Assembly (NCBI GenBank): GCA_016714905.1
Contig: JADKBW010000010.1
Coordinates: 1 to 64,000, forward strand
Direction of reading: 5' to 3'
Source of the DNA: Flavobacterium sp.
Lineage (GTDB): Bacteria > Bacteroidota > Bacteroidia > Flavobacteriales > Flavobacteriaceae
DNA: 64,000 bases
The notes below the pieces were generated by a model. It was not told where the DNA came from, did no database searches, and saw only the letters and a list, made by a program, of their open reading frames with translations. Both the position numbers and the translations under genes were made by a program. This document shows, piece after piece, positions 30,033 to 41,148 of the stretch (the first letter of the stretch is position 1; each line of letters starts with the position of its first letter).

Positions 30033-31503
30033 ATGAAAAAACTAACGCAAACAAAACGAACAGCAATGGTATTGATTTTGTTGCCACTAATGGCGCAAGC
30101 ACAAGTCACAATTGAATGGTCGAACGAGCCAGGTGGTGTTGCTGTAGCAGTAGATCAAACCAATCATGTGTATTCCGCAAATTGGGACTACAATCCCGCA
30201 GGTGACATTACATTGACCAAAAGAAATTCCAATGGAATCGTATTGTGGAGTACTTCGTATGACAATCTGGATAATACAAGGCATGAAGTGGTGACTTGGA
30301 TAGCAACCGATAGTCAAAACAACTGTTTAGTGGCCGGAACCATTCGTTCAGGATTTTCCAATCCGGTCGATGCCGCAAGTGTATTGATGAAATTTGATAC
30401 AAATGGCAATTTACTCTGGCGTACTGTTTTTGAATCGACTTTTGAAGGGAGTTACACCAAGAAAATTCTGGTAGATAACAACGACAATATTTATGTCTTG
30501 GGCTTAGGAATGGGAAGTAATGGTTTGGTCACGCGAGTGAAAAAGTTTGACACAAGTGGCATCCCTATTTGGACGTTTTATGACAGCAATGGCATTGGTG
30601 CGCCTATAAATATGAAGTTGACCCCAGACAACGCCTTGTTAGTCGTGGGAAGAGGAATTACGGGGATTATAAATGGCTACCTAAAAATTAGTACAGAGGG
30701 AAATTTAATTTGGAATAAACCAGGAGTAACGAGTCCAACCATTGGCGATGCTGCTGGAGATTCATTGGGGAACACTTACCTCATCAATGGCGAAAATGCA
30801 GTTTCAAATGCTGGAAGTATTGTCGAAAAATACGACCCAAGTGGTGTACTTATTTGGTCAAATACCAATGCAATGGCGGGCAGCAAAGTAGAAATAGGTT
30901 CTGATGACAACCCGATTATTAGTGGTTTCCCAAATGCAGGAACTGCAGGAGCGGCTTTCATGAAATATGACGCTAGCGGTTCGGTACTATGGCAAAATCT
31001 AAATGCCGATGGTGCTGAAGTATTATTGCTTCACGGACAATTGATTTTAGACAATCTCAATAATGCTTATTTGTCCGCTGGAAATCTCTTCAACATGGCG
31101 GTTTGCAAAATAAACTCTGACGGCACTAATGGCTGGGTTGGACTAGTTTCCGGTAGTAATTCCGCGAAATCATTTGTTCTGGATGCCAATAACGGGGCTT
31201 ACCTTATTGGAACTACCACCGCAAAACTGGCAGAAACTGCTTTGGAAGTCAACACACCTATCAAAGCCAATTTTATAGTAAATCCAAACCCTTTCGAGCA
31301 TTATTTTACAATTAAGATGCAAGAAAATAGCGGAGAGAAAAAAGTCACTTTATTTTCAATTACTGGCACAAAAGTATATGAAAGTCATTTTTTGGGGACA
31401 AACGGAAAATATCGATGATTTAAAAATTGAAAGCGGTCTGTATCTGTTAACAGTAACAGACCAAAATGGCATGGTATCAAAACAAAAAATAGTTAGAAAA
31501 TAA
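30033..31503 (+). CDS. Secreted beta-propeller-like protein with T9SS type-A domain (frameshift near C-terminus)
   Basis: About 490 residues. MKKLTQTKRTAMVLILLPLM AQAQ is a signal peptide. The body contains repeated segments with NDNIYVLGLG, NCLVAGTIRSG, GNLLWRTVF and similar (SBBP-like blades), which suggests a beta-propeller. The C-terminus FIVNPNPFEHYFTIKM...VTLFSITGTKVYESHF is a T9SS type-A sorting domain. The frame breaks at 31388-31393, where one extra T in a six-T run causes an early stop. The neighbouring frame gives WGQTENIDDLKIESGLYLLT and ends KIVRK at 31503, the expected domain ending. It is one of the few surface genes on the plus strand and lies right after the DUF2892 gene. Ligand unknown. 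Confidence 0.82.
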
Positions 31504-31508
31504 ATCAT

Positions 31509-31565
31509 AATTACGGATTTACAATTCCGATAGCGTGGATCTGAACCCGAGCGCAGTCGAGGGGC
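31509..31565. repeat. Diverged dispersed palindromic repeat
   Basis: TTACGGATTTACAATTCCGA resembles the CACGGATTACAAATCCGCG element (inverted relative to 7480). It is followed by GAGCGCAGTCGAGG, a sequence type common in short dispersed repeats of Bacteroidota. Confidence 0.5.
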
Positions 31566-31609
31566 TTTTCGCTTAGTCACTCCGCTAATTATCAATAGTT
31601 TACAAACAA

Positions 31610-31637
31610 AAAGCCCTTTCGTTTCCAAAAGGGCTTT
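31610..31637. terminator. Bidirectional intrinsic terminator between convergent surface genes
   Basis: AAAGCCCTTT / AAAGGGCTTT with an 8-nt loop lies between the plus-strand gene ending at 31503 and the minus-strand gene ending at 31666. A and T runs flank it on both sides. Confidence 0.8.
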
Positions 31638-31665
31638 GTTTCTATTAAACACTAAATATCATCAT

Positions 31666-34600
31666 CTAATTCACTATTTTCTTCGTTACGATTTCGCCTG
31701 CACTCGTCGTAATCTTAACAATCAAAACTTGATTGATGTTACCTACATTCATTCGAACTTCACTTCCAGGTAAGTTGTTTTTCTCTACCAATAGGCGACC
31801 ACGAATGTCATACAATTGTACGGTCGACATATTAATCGCGCCAGAATTAATAACAACCTCTTGGTTTTGTTTGTAAACAACGATATTGTTACCAGAATCA
31901 GGCTGTTCCACTCCTAAGAAATTCTCATAAACCACTTCAAATCGATCATTGAAAACACCAGCTTCCGTTGTAAAAAGATATGGAGCTACTTTCAGATTGG
32001 TGCGCGTGTTGGTCAAATTATCTTTCAAATAAATATCTTGGCTCTGTGTGTCAAATAGACCATCAAAATTGTTCAAAGCGATAGTATAATTGCCACCCAA
32101 TTCCGACTTAAAGCCAAGGATAACGGTATCTGTGGTTTCAAATGGAAGTGCACGACCTTGAATTACGTACTCCTGATTGTCGACAATCGTAGTCAAAGCG
32201 GTTTGGCTATCTCCAAAAAACAGTCCGTCAATCGCAGGGTCGTAACCATTCGTTGCACCAGTCATATACGCCACCATCATTTGACCAAAGTAGCCAGTGT
32301 CATCGGTCAAATTCAACCAATATCTATGTCTTTCAAACTGCATACGCAAGAATTGGTCACCGTTGTTACCAAGTCGCATGGTATTGGTAAACGCCAAGCT
32401 AGAACCACCTGTCGGTACTCGGGCAATAAACCCTTGTCCTACCTGTATAAATCCATTTGGAATCAATCCTAACGGATCTCCGCCCGAATTAGATACTCCG
32501 CCTGCTAAGGTATACGTAGCGTAAGATGAAGTTGCTGCATTGTTGGTCTTTCTCCAAAAGTAAAGCGGATCGGTCAATGAATTATCATTAATAAATTCAT
32601 CTGCGTCAATGGTCGAAGGATACGGATTTCCAATACTATAATACTGATTTGCATTTAAGGAATTAAAAGTAACTGGTCCATTTTTAGGCACACCTGTAAA
32701 AGTGCCCGACCATACCGTAGGAGTTGCGGGGTGATTATTTGGCATTCGAATCAAATAACCCGTTCCCGAGCTAAAACTTCCTGTAGCGGCAGTCGCAACG
32801 TATTGTCCAGCCGAGCCCAGCGATCCATCAAACGCGTAAAAACGATTCGATAAAGTTTGAGGAGAAAAAGCTTGCAATTGTTGTCCAGCAACAGGAGCAC
32901 TCCACATGACATAATCCTGACGCATAAGCGCTGCAGTATTTCTGTTAACAATGATGTTTCCGGAATTGGCAACATCAGTATTTTGAATCAAATTGGCATT
33001 GTTTTCTAGTGTAAAACTTCCTGACGACACAGTCAAAGCACCTTCAAGAGTTACATTATCTCCAGATGAAATGACGACTGTACCGCTTGAAACGGTTAAA
33101 GTACAAGCACTAAATCCACCACCATTTGTTGCCGAAGTATAATTTCCTGCTATAATTGCTGCAGTGGTACTCGTTGGTGCGCCATTATTCCAGGCACTTC
33201 CGTTCCAAGTTGTGCTTCCACCTATCGTTACCGTTGTTGGAGTCGAATCAAGTGTGGCGCAACTTCCACTCTGCACCACAGCTCTAAATTGAGTCGTTTG
33301 TGTTAAAGCTCCTGAAGTATAGGTTGAAGTGGTATTGGCAATCGTAGTCCATGAACTAAATGGACTAACTGCACTTTCCCATCGAATTACAGAACCTGTT
33401 TGTCCAGATAAAGTCAAAAGTCCACTCGTTGAGCCAGAACAAATAGGTGTTCCGCCCGAAACAGCACCTGCGACCGTGTTAGGTGAAACTGTAACTGTTG
33501 GTGCTCCAGAAACGGTTGCAGCACAGCCATTGGTATCATTAACAGAAGTAAGTGTATAAGTTGTAGTAGTAACAGGGTTTACAGTTATATTACTACCAGA
33601 AGTGTAGGCGTTTTCAGTTCCTCCAGAATAAACCACGGTATAAGTGGACAAACCTCCTGTAATTGCAACTGAAAGGTTTGAATTGTCACCATTACAAATC
33701 GTATTATCACCAGAAAGTACGGCTGCAATTGCGCCACAAGTTCCTGTTCCTGCGGTAACAATACCAGTTGTAGCTGCAAAGAAAGTATCATTTTTATTTG
33801 TAGCTGCCGAAGCTGTACTACCATGTGAACCAGACGGAGAACCAAAACCTCCCATAGTGAGTGTACCAGCGTTATGGGATAAACCAGTTCCTAAATTAGT
33901 AGAAGATCCGGTAGTAATCGAAAAATTATTGGTGACTACTTTCGCTGTTGGAATGGTTAGAACTGTATTATTACTTATAGTCAAACTACCAAGTGTGGCT
34001 GGAAGTGCCGTTCCTGCTGCTTGTGCTCCACCACCATTATAAATGTAATTTCCTGCGTTATTAAAAGTTCTAATATTGGTTTGAATATTTCCAGATGCTG
34101 TTCCCGCTGTTGTAATTCCTGCAGCTGAGCCAATACTTAAAGTTCCTCCAGTAGCTAAGACGAAAGTGGTCGCCGTTGCAGTTGGGGCAGCTACAAGATT
34201 AAAAGTGCCACAGTTTAAGGTTCCGCCTGAGTTAACGGTAAAAATGGACGCAGGTGAACTTCCATCTACATTGAATTGTCCTCCTAATGTACATACACTT
34301 CCGTTTAGGACATTAAAATTTATCCATTTTGTAATCGTTCCTCCGTTAGATTGAATATTCTGAGAGGTCCCTGAAAAATTAATTATTGAATTTAACGCCG
34401 CTGTTGTAGTTACCAGATAACCACCAGTCTTAGAAAAATTCCCTGTTAAATTTATTGTTGATGCCGCGGTGCCAGATCCTAGCTCTACTTCGTACCCAGT
34501 TTGTGTGTAATTTCCAATGGCAAAAGTCCTGACGGTTCCTGAATTATTCATAATTAATTGCGCTCCTGCATTACCAGTTGCACTAACTGTAAGATTTCCG

Positions 34601-35487
34601 GTTATATTGGTTGCGCCGGCAAAAGTGACATCATTATTACCTCTAGCGTCGGTAACAGTTAAATTAGTGTAAGGACCAACAACAACTGTTTGTGCCCCCG
34701 CTCCATAATATTCTACTGTCCCGGTCCATGTCCTACCAGTTGGTAAAGGAGTAGCAGAAGTATTTTGAGTTCGTACAGTTCCAGTTCCGCTGGTGGTAAG
34801 AGTAGCTCCTGTCATTGCAAAAGTATTCATATTTAAAGTTGCTGCGGACGCTATTGTTAGGGTACCACCAACAGAAAACGCTCTCCCCGCGGTTGTCGTA
34901 TTACTACTAATAGTAAGATTATTGAATGAAGTAATAATCGTATTTGGTAAAGTGTTATTAGCGGTCAACTCTAACGTCCCTGTTCCGGGCGTCCAGACTG
35001 AACTTGTTCCAGCCACGGTAATCGCACCATTTACACGCAACAATCCACCTGCCGTCATAGTGATCCTTCCTACCTGATTACCTGTAGTACCAAGTCTAAG
35101 ACTATTTGCAATAAGCGTGGAGCCATTCGTAAAGGTTATAGTTCCATCTCTATTTTGATTTCCTGGATTTCCAACATCAACATTCCCAGCTACAGTTAGT
35201 ACAGGGCTGCCAGTTGCTGCAAATGTAAGTGTCGCTACTCCGTTACCTGAACCAATAACCATAGAGGCACAGGTGGCATTGGTAACGTTTACCGTAACCG
35301 TAACACCAACATTAATAGTAACTGCGTCGGAAACGGAAGGCACTGAGGCACCACCCCATGTAGCGGTATTGTTCCAGTTGCCAGATACAGATGCTGTTCT
35401 TTGTCCAAAAGCATGCTCTGTAAATAAGAAACAACAGAATAAAAATACCGTCATTAATAATTTAATTGCGTTTAAATTTGTTTTCAT
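31666..35487 (-). CDS. T9SS type-C cargo protein, parallel-beta type repeats
   Basis: 1273 residues from the ATG at 35487, chosen because it gives the signal peptide MKTNLNAIKLLMTVFLFCCF...EHAFGQ. After GNWNNTATWGGASVPSVSDA, a G8-like opening, there is a long Thr/Gly-rich region of short beta-strand repeats, then Ig-like modules with cysteines. The last 400 residues match the 36143 gene closely: LMRQDYVMWSAPVAGQQL, YSIGNPYPSTIDADEF, GQGFIARVP, and a type-C T9SS sorting domain with VQLYDIRGRLLVEKNN and terminal KKIVN. Predicted export through T9SS to the surface or medium. The frame is intact. A TAATTTTG box (35547) and phased repeats (35681) precede it. Confidence 0.9.
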   Translation of the reverse strand: MKTNLNAIKLLMTVFLFCCFLFTEHAFGQRTASVSGNWNNTATWGGASVPSVSDAVTINVGVTVTVNVTNATCASMVIGSGNGVATLTFAATGSPVLTVAGNVDVGNPGNQNRDGTITFTNGSTLIANSLRLGTTGNQVGRITMTAGGLLRVNGAITVAGTSSVWTPGTGTLELTANNTLPNTIITSFNNLTISSNTTTAGRAFSVGGTLTIASAATLNMNTFAMTGATLTTSGTGTVRTQNTSATPLPTGRTWTGTVEYYGAGAQTVVVGPYTNLTVTDARGNNDVTFAGATNITGNLTVSATGNAGAQLIMNNSGTVRTFAIGNYTQTGYEVELGSGTAASTINLTGNFSKTGGYLVTTTAALNSIINFSGTSQNIQSNGGTITKWINFNVLNGSVCTLGGQFNVDGSSPASIFTVNSGGTLNCGTFNLVAAPTATATTFVLATGGTLSIGSAAGITTAGTASGNIQTNIRTFNNAGNYIYNGGGAQAAGTALPATLGSLTISNNTVLTIPTAKVVTNNFSITTGSSTNLGTGLSHNAGTLTMGGFGSPSGSHGSTASAATNKNDTFFAATTGIVTAGTGTCGAIAAVLSGDNTICNGDNSNLSVAITGGLSTYTVVYSGGTENAYTSGSNITVNPVTTTTYTLTSVNDTNGCAATVSGAPTVTVSPNTVAGAVSGGTPICSGSTSGLLTLSGQTGSVIRWESAVSPFSSWTTIANTTSTYTSGALTQTTQFRAVVQSGSCATLDSTPTTVTIGGSTTWNGSAWNNGAPTSTTAAIIAGNYTSATNGGGFSACTLTVSSGTVVISSGDNVTLEGALTVSSGSFTLENNANLIQNTDVANSGNIIVNRNTAALMRQDYVMWSAPVAGQQLQAFSPQTLSNRFYAFDGSLGSAGQYVATAATGSFSSGTGYLIRMPNNHPATPTVWSGTFTGVPKNGPVTFNSLNANQYYSIGNPYPSTIDADEFINDNSLTDPLYFWRKTNNAATSSYATYTLAGGVSNSGGDPLGLIPNGFIQVGQGFIARVPTGGSSLAFTNTMRLGNNGDQFLRMQFERHRYWLNLTDDTGYFGQMMVAYMTGATNGYDPAIDGLFFGDSQTALTTIVDNQEYVIQGRALPFETTDTVILGFKSELGGNYTIALNNFDGLFDTQSQDIYLKDNLTNTRTNLKVAPYLFTTEAGVFNDRFEVVYENFLGVEQPDSGNNIVVYKQNQEVVINSGAINMSTVQLYDIRGRLLVEKNNLPGSEVRMNVGNINQVLIVKITTSAGEIVTKKIVN

Positions 35488-35546
35488 CTTTGTCATTTTT
35501 TGAGTCATATGTTTTTGTTTCAAAAGAATAATTGCAATTCTAGGGA

Positions 35547-35554
35547 CAAAATTA
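35547..35554 (-). promoter_or_regulatory. -7 box TAATTTTG for the 31666-35487 gene
   Basis: TAATTTTG fits TAnnTTTG and lies 60 bp before the ATG at 35487. The -33 region is weak. Confidence 0.4.
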
Positions 35555-35680
35555 ATACGTACATGGTGACTTTTTTCTAAAGGAATCGCTACTTATCCTC
35601 AAGTTATCAACCACTTCGCTTCTTATTGGTCTTGTATTTCAATTACTCCGGTTCAAAATTAAAAAAATATTAAAAAAAAC

Positions 35681-35709
35681 ATCGATAAAATACCAATTTA
35701 ATCGATAAA
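35681..35709. promoter_or_regulatory. ATCGATAAA direct repeat, 20-bp period
   Basis: ATCGATAAA at 35681 and again at 35701, about 195-220 bp upstream of the ATG at 35487. The second copy continues AACAGC, as does the last copy of the set at 26461. Candidate shared operator of surface genes. Confidence 0.4.
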
Positions 35710-36039
35710 CAGCACTATTTAATTTATTTTATACACTAAATCCTACAAGATTAAATCGTCACATTGTTCTAAATCCCAGATAAAAGTCACCCTAAAAACA
35801 CCTGATTCAGCACTTTTTGCACCTGAGTGTCGCAATCGAACGAAGTAATCGTCATCGCTCCGAAAACCATTACTGCAAAACCAATCACCCTAAAAGGCGG
35901 TAAATATAACTTCTCGGTCACTAAAATCAATTTCTCTACAATTATCTCGGCTTAAAATAATAAATCGTTCTAGAGCGCTCTAAATAACTAAAAAGCGTCA
36001 CCCGAACTTCCCGACAGTTGATGAGTATCAAAAAATGAA

Positions 36040-36101
36040 ATACCTTCCAACAAAAAAAACCTGTCTACATCCATAGACAGGTTTTTTTTATTGGAAGGTA
36101 T
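36040..36101 (-). terminator. 62-nt near-perfect hairpin/terminator after the 36143 gene
   Basis: An inner terminator stem AAAAAAAACCTGTCTA pairs with TAGACAGGTTTTTTTT around a 6-nt loop. It is extended, after one C/A mismatch, by 11 more pairs ATACCTTCCAA / TTGGAAGGTAT. That makes 27 pairs in total with a single mismatch, 42 bp past the stop codon. Confidence 0.85.
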
Positions 36102-36142
36102 CGCTATAATCTTAGTTACAACAATACGAATTTTGAATTGAA

Positions 36143-39100
36143 TTAATTAACTACCTTTTTCGTAACTACCTCATTATTCACTGAAGTTACTTTAACCAAA
36201 ACAACTTGATTGGTTGTTCCTGCATTCAAGCGAACTTCACTGCCATCGATATTACTTTTCTCAATCAATAGGCGCCCACGTATATCATAAATCTGAACCT
36301 TAGACAATTTGATGCTTCCAGCATTCACAACAATTTCTTGGTTTTGTTTGTAAACCGCCACTGTATTTGCTGTTAAAGATGGATTCCCAACAGTTAAGAA
36401 GTTATCATAATGAACTTCAAATCGATTATTGAATACACCAGCCTCCGTAGTAAAATTGTAAGAACCTGCTCGTAAATCATGAACCGTGTTAGTCAAATTA
36501 TCTTTCAAATAAATCGCTTGATTGTTGGTGTCGAATATGGCCCCATCCAAGTTGTTTATGGCAATGTTAAAGTTCCCTGCTAACTCCGATTTAAATCCTA
36601 AAGCAACCACATCTGTCGCTTCGAAAGGCAATGCTCTACCTTGAATAATGTAGTCCTGACCCGCGATAGTCGAAGTTAATGCAGTTTCACTATCATTAAA
36701 ATAAAGTCCATCAATAGCAGGATCATAACCATTCGTCGCATTCGGCATATACGCCACCATCATTTGACCAAAGTAACCTTGATCGTTGGTTAGATTTAAC
36801 CAATAACGACTTCTATTTTCACTCCTTCTTAAAAATTGGTCAGCATTATTGATAACACGCATAGTGTTGGTAAATTCCAAAGTAGATTCACCCGCTGGAA
36901 CTCTGGCAATAAAACCTTGTCCAACTTGTATAAAACCATTTGGCTGCAATGTTAAAGGATCACCTCCAGAATTAGAAACTCCACCTGCTAAAGTATAGGT
37001 TGCATAAGATGACGTAGCGGCGTTATTGGTCTTTCTCCAAAAATAAATGGCCTCAGTCAAACTATTGTCATTAATAAAAGCATCTGCATCAATGGTACTT
37101 GGGTAAGGATTTCCAACAGCGTAGTATCTTCCTGCAGTCAAACTAGATTGCCCCTGTGTTCCGTTATTCGCATTTCCTCCTGTAAACGTCCCACTCCAAA
37201 TCGTCGGAGTAGCAGGATGATTATTAGGAAGACGAACCAAATACCCAATTCCTGTATCAAAACTCCCCGTTGCTGAAGTTGCAACGTACTGTCCTGCTGA
37301 ACCTAGAGAACCATCAAAAGTATAAAAACGTGTCGATAACGTGTTTGGAGAAAATGCCTGCAATTGTTGTCCACTCACTGGAGATGACCACATCACATAA
37401 TCCTGACGCATTAAGGCTGCTGTATTTCGTTTCACTACAGTAGAGCCACTTCCGGTGTTAGCTGTTGTATTAACTTGTTTCAAGTTCGCATTATTTTCTA
37501 CCGTAATCGTTCCTGCATTCGCAATCTTATCTGTAAGGGTAATATTACCACCTGACTTTACAGTCAAAGAAGTTGACGCAGCTACATCCAAAGTGTTTAT
37601 AGCTACGGTTGTTGTAATTTCAGGATAGAAACTAGCACTAGCTATTGCTACAGTTGAAGTAGCAGTAGGTACCCCATTCGACCAGTTCCCTGAAGTTGTC
37701 CAAGAGGTTGTACTTGCACCTGCTGTCCAAGTAGTAAGTAGGCTTTCTCCTAATTGAAAATCACCATATAGAGCAACACCTGTCGCTTCAGTGGTAGTTG
37801 ATGTTCTTGTTCCAGCGGTTAAGTCAGTCCAAGTTGGATTAACATAATTGCTTGCAATAAAATTACTTGTATTGGCACCGCCATCAACATCACCAGCTAC
37901 AAAAGTAAAAGTTGGGTTATAAGTTCCACCAGTAACGCCACTATTCTCAATGGTATAAAAACGATTGGCTGTTTTTGCAGCATCAAAATAAGAAGTTGCA
38001 ATTTGCGGATGATCACCATCGGTAGTAGATACAATAATATTTCCTGCACTTGTCACTCCTGTATATGCAGTCGTTACTGGAGTATATGCTGAACTACTTC
38101 CTATTTCAAAAGTTCTAGAATTTGTACCTGTTGGAATATTTTTTTGTAAGTTACCACGAACCCAACCATTAGCATTGGCAGTAACATTGTTTCCAGTTGG
38201 AATAATCACTTTAAAGGCATTGGTTACCAATTGCGCATTTAAAGTTAAGTTATTGTTTACGGTCATATCATTCGCTAAACTTACCGTTCCTCCGCTTGTT
38301 TTATTGACAAACAAATAATCAAAAGTGGCAGCGCCAATTGTAGTTACCGTAGAAGTTCCTGTCCCTTGAAAGAAAACCGCTCTTGTGTTTGAAGCGTAAG
38401 AACCATTGGTTTTAGTATCCCAGTTTCCACTGAGGTAAATGTCACCACCTATTGCACTCGATAAAGTTAGTACGCTAGTCCCAGAAGTATTCCCTCCAAT
38501 CACAACATTGCCACCAATAGTCAATGAATTGGTAGTAGCTCCCATTGTCAAAGACCCGGCACTGGCAGAACCATCTAGTCCCAAATTCAAATTCCCTGCA
38601 ATAGATCTATTAGCAAATCCATTCGCTGATAAATCTACCAAAGCACCATTTTGAATTTGTACATTATAAGGAAAACCTTGCCCTGTAGTAGCACTCCACT
38701 CCAAATTACGACCATAGTTTGTATTATAAACCAATGTAGAACCACTACCATAGACTGGAGCATTTGTACTTACAAAACCACCACCATTCAATTGCAAGAT
38801 TCCATTTATTGTAGTTACTCCTCCAAAGTTCATTCCTCCTGAAAGAGTCCAATTTACAGCAGCACTAGTAACTAATGTACCTGAAGCACTTGCACTAGCT
38901 GTTTTGTTATTCGTTATGGCAATAATTCCAGTTCCCGTAGAAGATATAATAGATTTTGCCGTTCCTCCGGTTGTTCCATCAACTAAGATGTTTCCTCCAC
39001 TATTATTCATGGTTAACGTTCTTCCATTTAGATCTAAAGTACCCGCATTTAAAAACCGCAAAACACTACCTGCTGTAGTATTTAAAGTTACATTAGTACT

Positions 39101-40831
39101 TGCCCCTATTTGAACCGAACCTGATGATTTGTTTACTAAGAAATAGTCAAAGAATTGAACCCCGCTATTTGCTGTTGTATTAATAATTGAGGTTCCAGTT
39201 CCTACAAAAACTACCGCACGACTGTTATTCGTCCAAACGGTACCATTATGTGTCAAATTTCCGCCCAAGTATAAATCTCCTGAAGTAGCGTTTAGTACAA
39301 GTCCTCCAGCAGTTATAGTAACATTACCTGGAACACCACGACCGCCAGCTAGGGTAACCGTTCCGCTAAGAACCTGAACATTAGCTGGAATTCCAGAACC
39401 AGCAGCTACTGAAATTGTAGCACCACCAGTCCATTCGTTAAAAGTTCCGTATGTTGTGTTATATATTAAGGTAGAAGATGTACCATAAGTTGGCGTAGTT
39501 TGGAAATTACCACCGTTGATTTGTACATTACCATTTAAAGTTAAAGCTGTTCCTTGCACCATATTGGTTCCACTTACTAATAAAAAAGTCCCTGAAACTG
39601 TTCTGGCAACTCCCATATTAACAGCTGCTGTACCCGTACCTGTCATGGTAACGTTTACCGGACCGTTGGTAGCTGGCCAATAAACGTGTCCTGCATCTAC
39701 TGGGCCGTAGGTACTTCCGGTGAGGTTGTAAGCTAAAGTTCCGTTAGAACCGTAATGTATAAGAACCGCCACCTGTCGTATTAGCAAAACCACCTTGACC
39801 AATTTGTAACGTTCCATTAATTGTTGCCGTTCCAGAAACAGTTAAAGTAGCGTTTAAAATTAAAGTTCCACCGCATCAACGGTAACATTGTTTAATTGTT
39901 GTGCTGTAGAAATAGTTAGTGTAGCTCCACTATTGACAACCACACTATTTCCCGTTGGTAAAGTCGTTCCTCCTGTTCTACTCAAGCGAAGTGTTCCGCC
40001 CGAAACCGTTGTAGCCCATTGTAAGTATTGGCGCCAACAAGTAAGCTCCTGCCGCAGCAGTAGATGCCACAGTCAGGTTGAACTTGAACCACTGATCACA
40101 CCACCTAAAGTATAAGTTCCTGTTCCTCCGATAGTAATGGTTCTAGAGGAACTAGTACCCAGTGCCATGGTGTTGGAGAAAGTAAGATTTGATGTTCCGA
40201 CAGCCGGCGCTGTTGTAGATCCTATAGTAAAATCACCTCCAACAACTATATTTGAAAATTTTCCACTTAAGTCTCTATTACCATTAGCGGCAATAGTCCC
40301 TCCATTGATAGTTAATACGCCACCCGAACCCATTGCATTTGTACCTCGAACTACAACAGTTCCTGCATTTAAGGTAAAACCTGCAGGATATGCACCTCCT
40401 GCTAATGCAAAAATACCATCACCTGATTTAATGAAACCAGTCCCAGCTGCAGTAGATATGGTTTGATTCTGAAAATCAAAAATTGCTCCGCTACCAATGT
40501 TAAAAGTCCTTACCGCACCATTAGTAGCAAACGTGCTGTTAACACTCGGAAAGTTAACAGAAACAGCAGATGCCACAGTGACATTACCAACATTTACTAC
40601 AGAGCTCATTCCCGCAAAGGAATAGGAACCAGAAGTGAAATTTACTGCATTATTGGCTGTAAAGGCTGATGTATAAGGCGCCGAATCTGCCGAATTATTC
40701 CATCTAGAAGTTCCCCAAGCAGCAGTTGATGATGTAGATGTGAAGGAGGTCTGCCCCCAACCAACCTGACTAAATCCTATGCAGAGCATAAGGAATAAAG
40801 CAAACAAAGACTTTTGTAATAATGTTTTCAT
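36143..40831 (-). CDS. T9SS type-C cargo protein with autotransporter-type beta-strand repeats (several frameshifts)
   Basis: About 1,560 residues if five or more one-base errors between 39750 and 40090 are corrected. The start at ATG 40831 gives signal peptide MKTLLQKSLFALFLMLCIGF...GWGQ. The N-terminal part resembles autotransporter-associated beta-strand (PATR) repeats: GDGIFALAGG...LNAGTVVVRG and, across the broken segment, NTYNGATTVSGGTLRL. These are typical of parallel beta-helix passengers. Multiple TLNGNVQINGG-like turns follow, then a C-terminal module nearly the same as in the 31666 gene and a type-C T9SS domain (VQIYDIRGRLLIEKSN, terminal KKVVN). Each break sits in a short homopolymer, e.g. 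GATGCGGTGG where GATGCGGGTGG restores frame. It has a good TTTG-N18-TAACTTTG promoter. Confidence 0.86.
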
Positions 40832-40903
40832 AAAATATGTTTTTAAAAAAAGAAAAATAAACAATTAGGCAAACTGTTTTTCACCCTAAATATTTTGAAC
40901 CAA

Positions 40904-40933
40904 CAAAGTTAAACAAATAAAAGACACGGCAAA
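40904..40933 (-). promoter_or_regulatory. Promoter TTTG-N18-TAACTTTG of the 36143-40831 gene
   Basis: On the minus strand a -33 TTTG (40930-40933) and a -7 TAACTTTG (40904-40911) are 18 bp apart, matching the Bacteroidota promoter layout. The predicted leader is about 65-70 nt. Confidence 0.65.
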
Positions 40934-41079
40934 GCGCAACGGTCAAAAATATGAACTCTGAATCAAATTTAAAGATTAGTTAATATTGTGAAGGTAAAAC
41001 ACAATCATTTTGGCAATCAGAAAACAAATTGGTTTACTTGCAAACAAAGCATCAAAAATCTCTACGAAGTTGATGCCTA

Positions 41080-41112
41080 GATAGTGTATAGATAAAGTAT
41101 AGATAGTGTATG
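41080..41112. repeat. Three tandem 11-bp repeats GATAGTGTATA
   Basis: GATAGTGTATA, GATAAAGTATA and GATAGTGTATG lie head to tail (41080, 41091, 41102), about 250 bp upstream of the 36143-40831 gene. The period is close to one helical turn. Confidence 0.7.
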
Positions 41113-41129
41113 AAAAAGGCATAAAAAAA

Positions 41130-41148
41130 CCTCCCTTGACGAAGGAGG
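41130..41148 (-). terminator. Intrinsic terminator of the 41184 small gene
   Basis: Stem CCTCCCTT / GAAGGAGG with one mismatch, then a T run on the minus strand. It lies 36 bp beyond the stop codon, matching the position of the terminator at the other twin. Confidence 0.7.

Larger units (their letters stand above)
35488..36142. other. Intergenic region with promoter, phased repeats and long hairpin
   Basis: About 655 bp. It contains the promoter-like box and repeats of the downstream gene and the 62-nt hairpin at 36040. A 43-codon GTG-start frame at 35827-35955 is not supported as a gene. Nothing else is seen. Confidence 0.55.

Noticed and set aside
35827..35955. 43-codon GTG-start frame (VSQSNEVIVIAPKTITAK...)
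   Set aside because: Short, no start context, no homologous pattern; probably chance.
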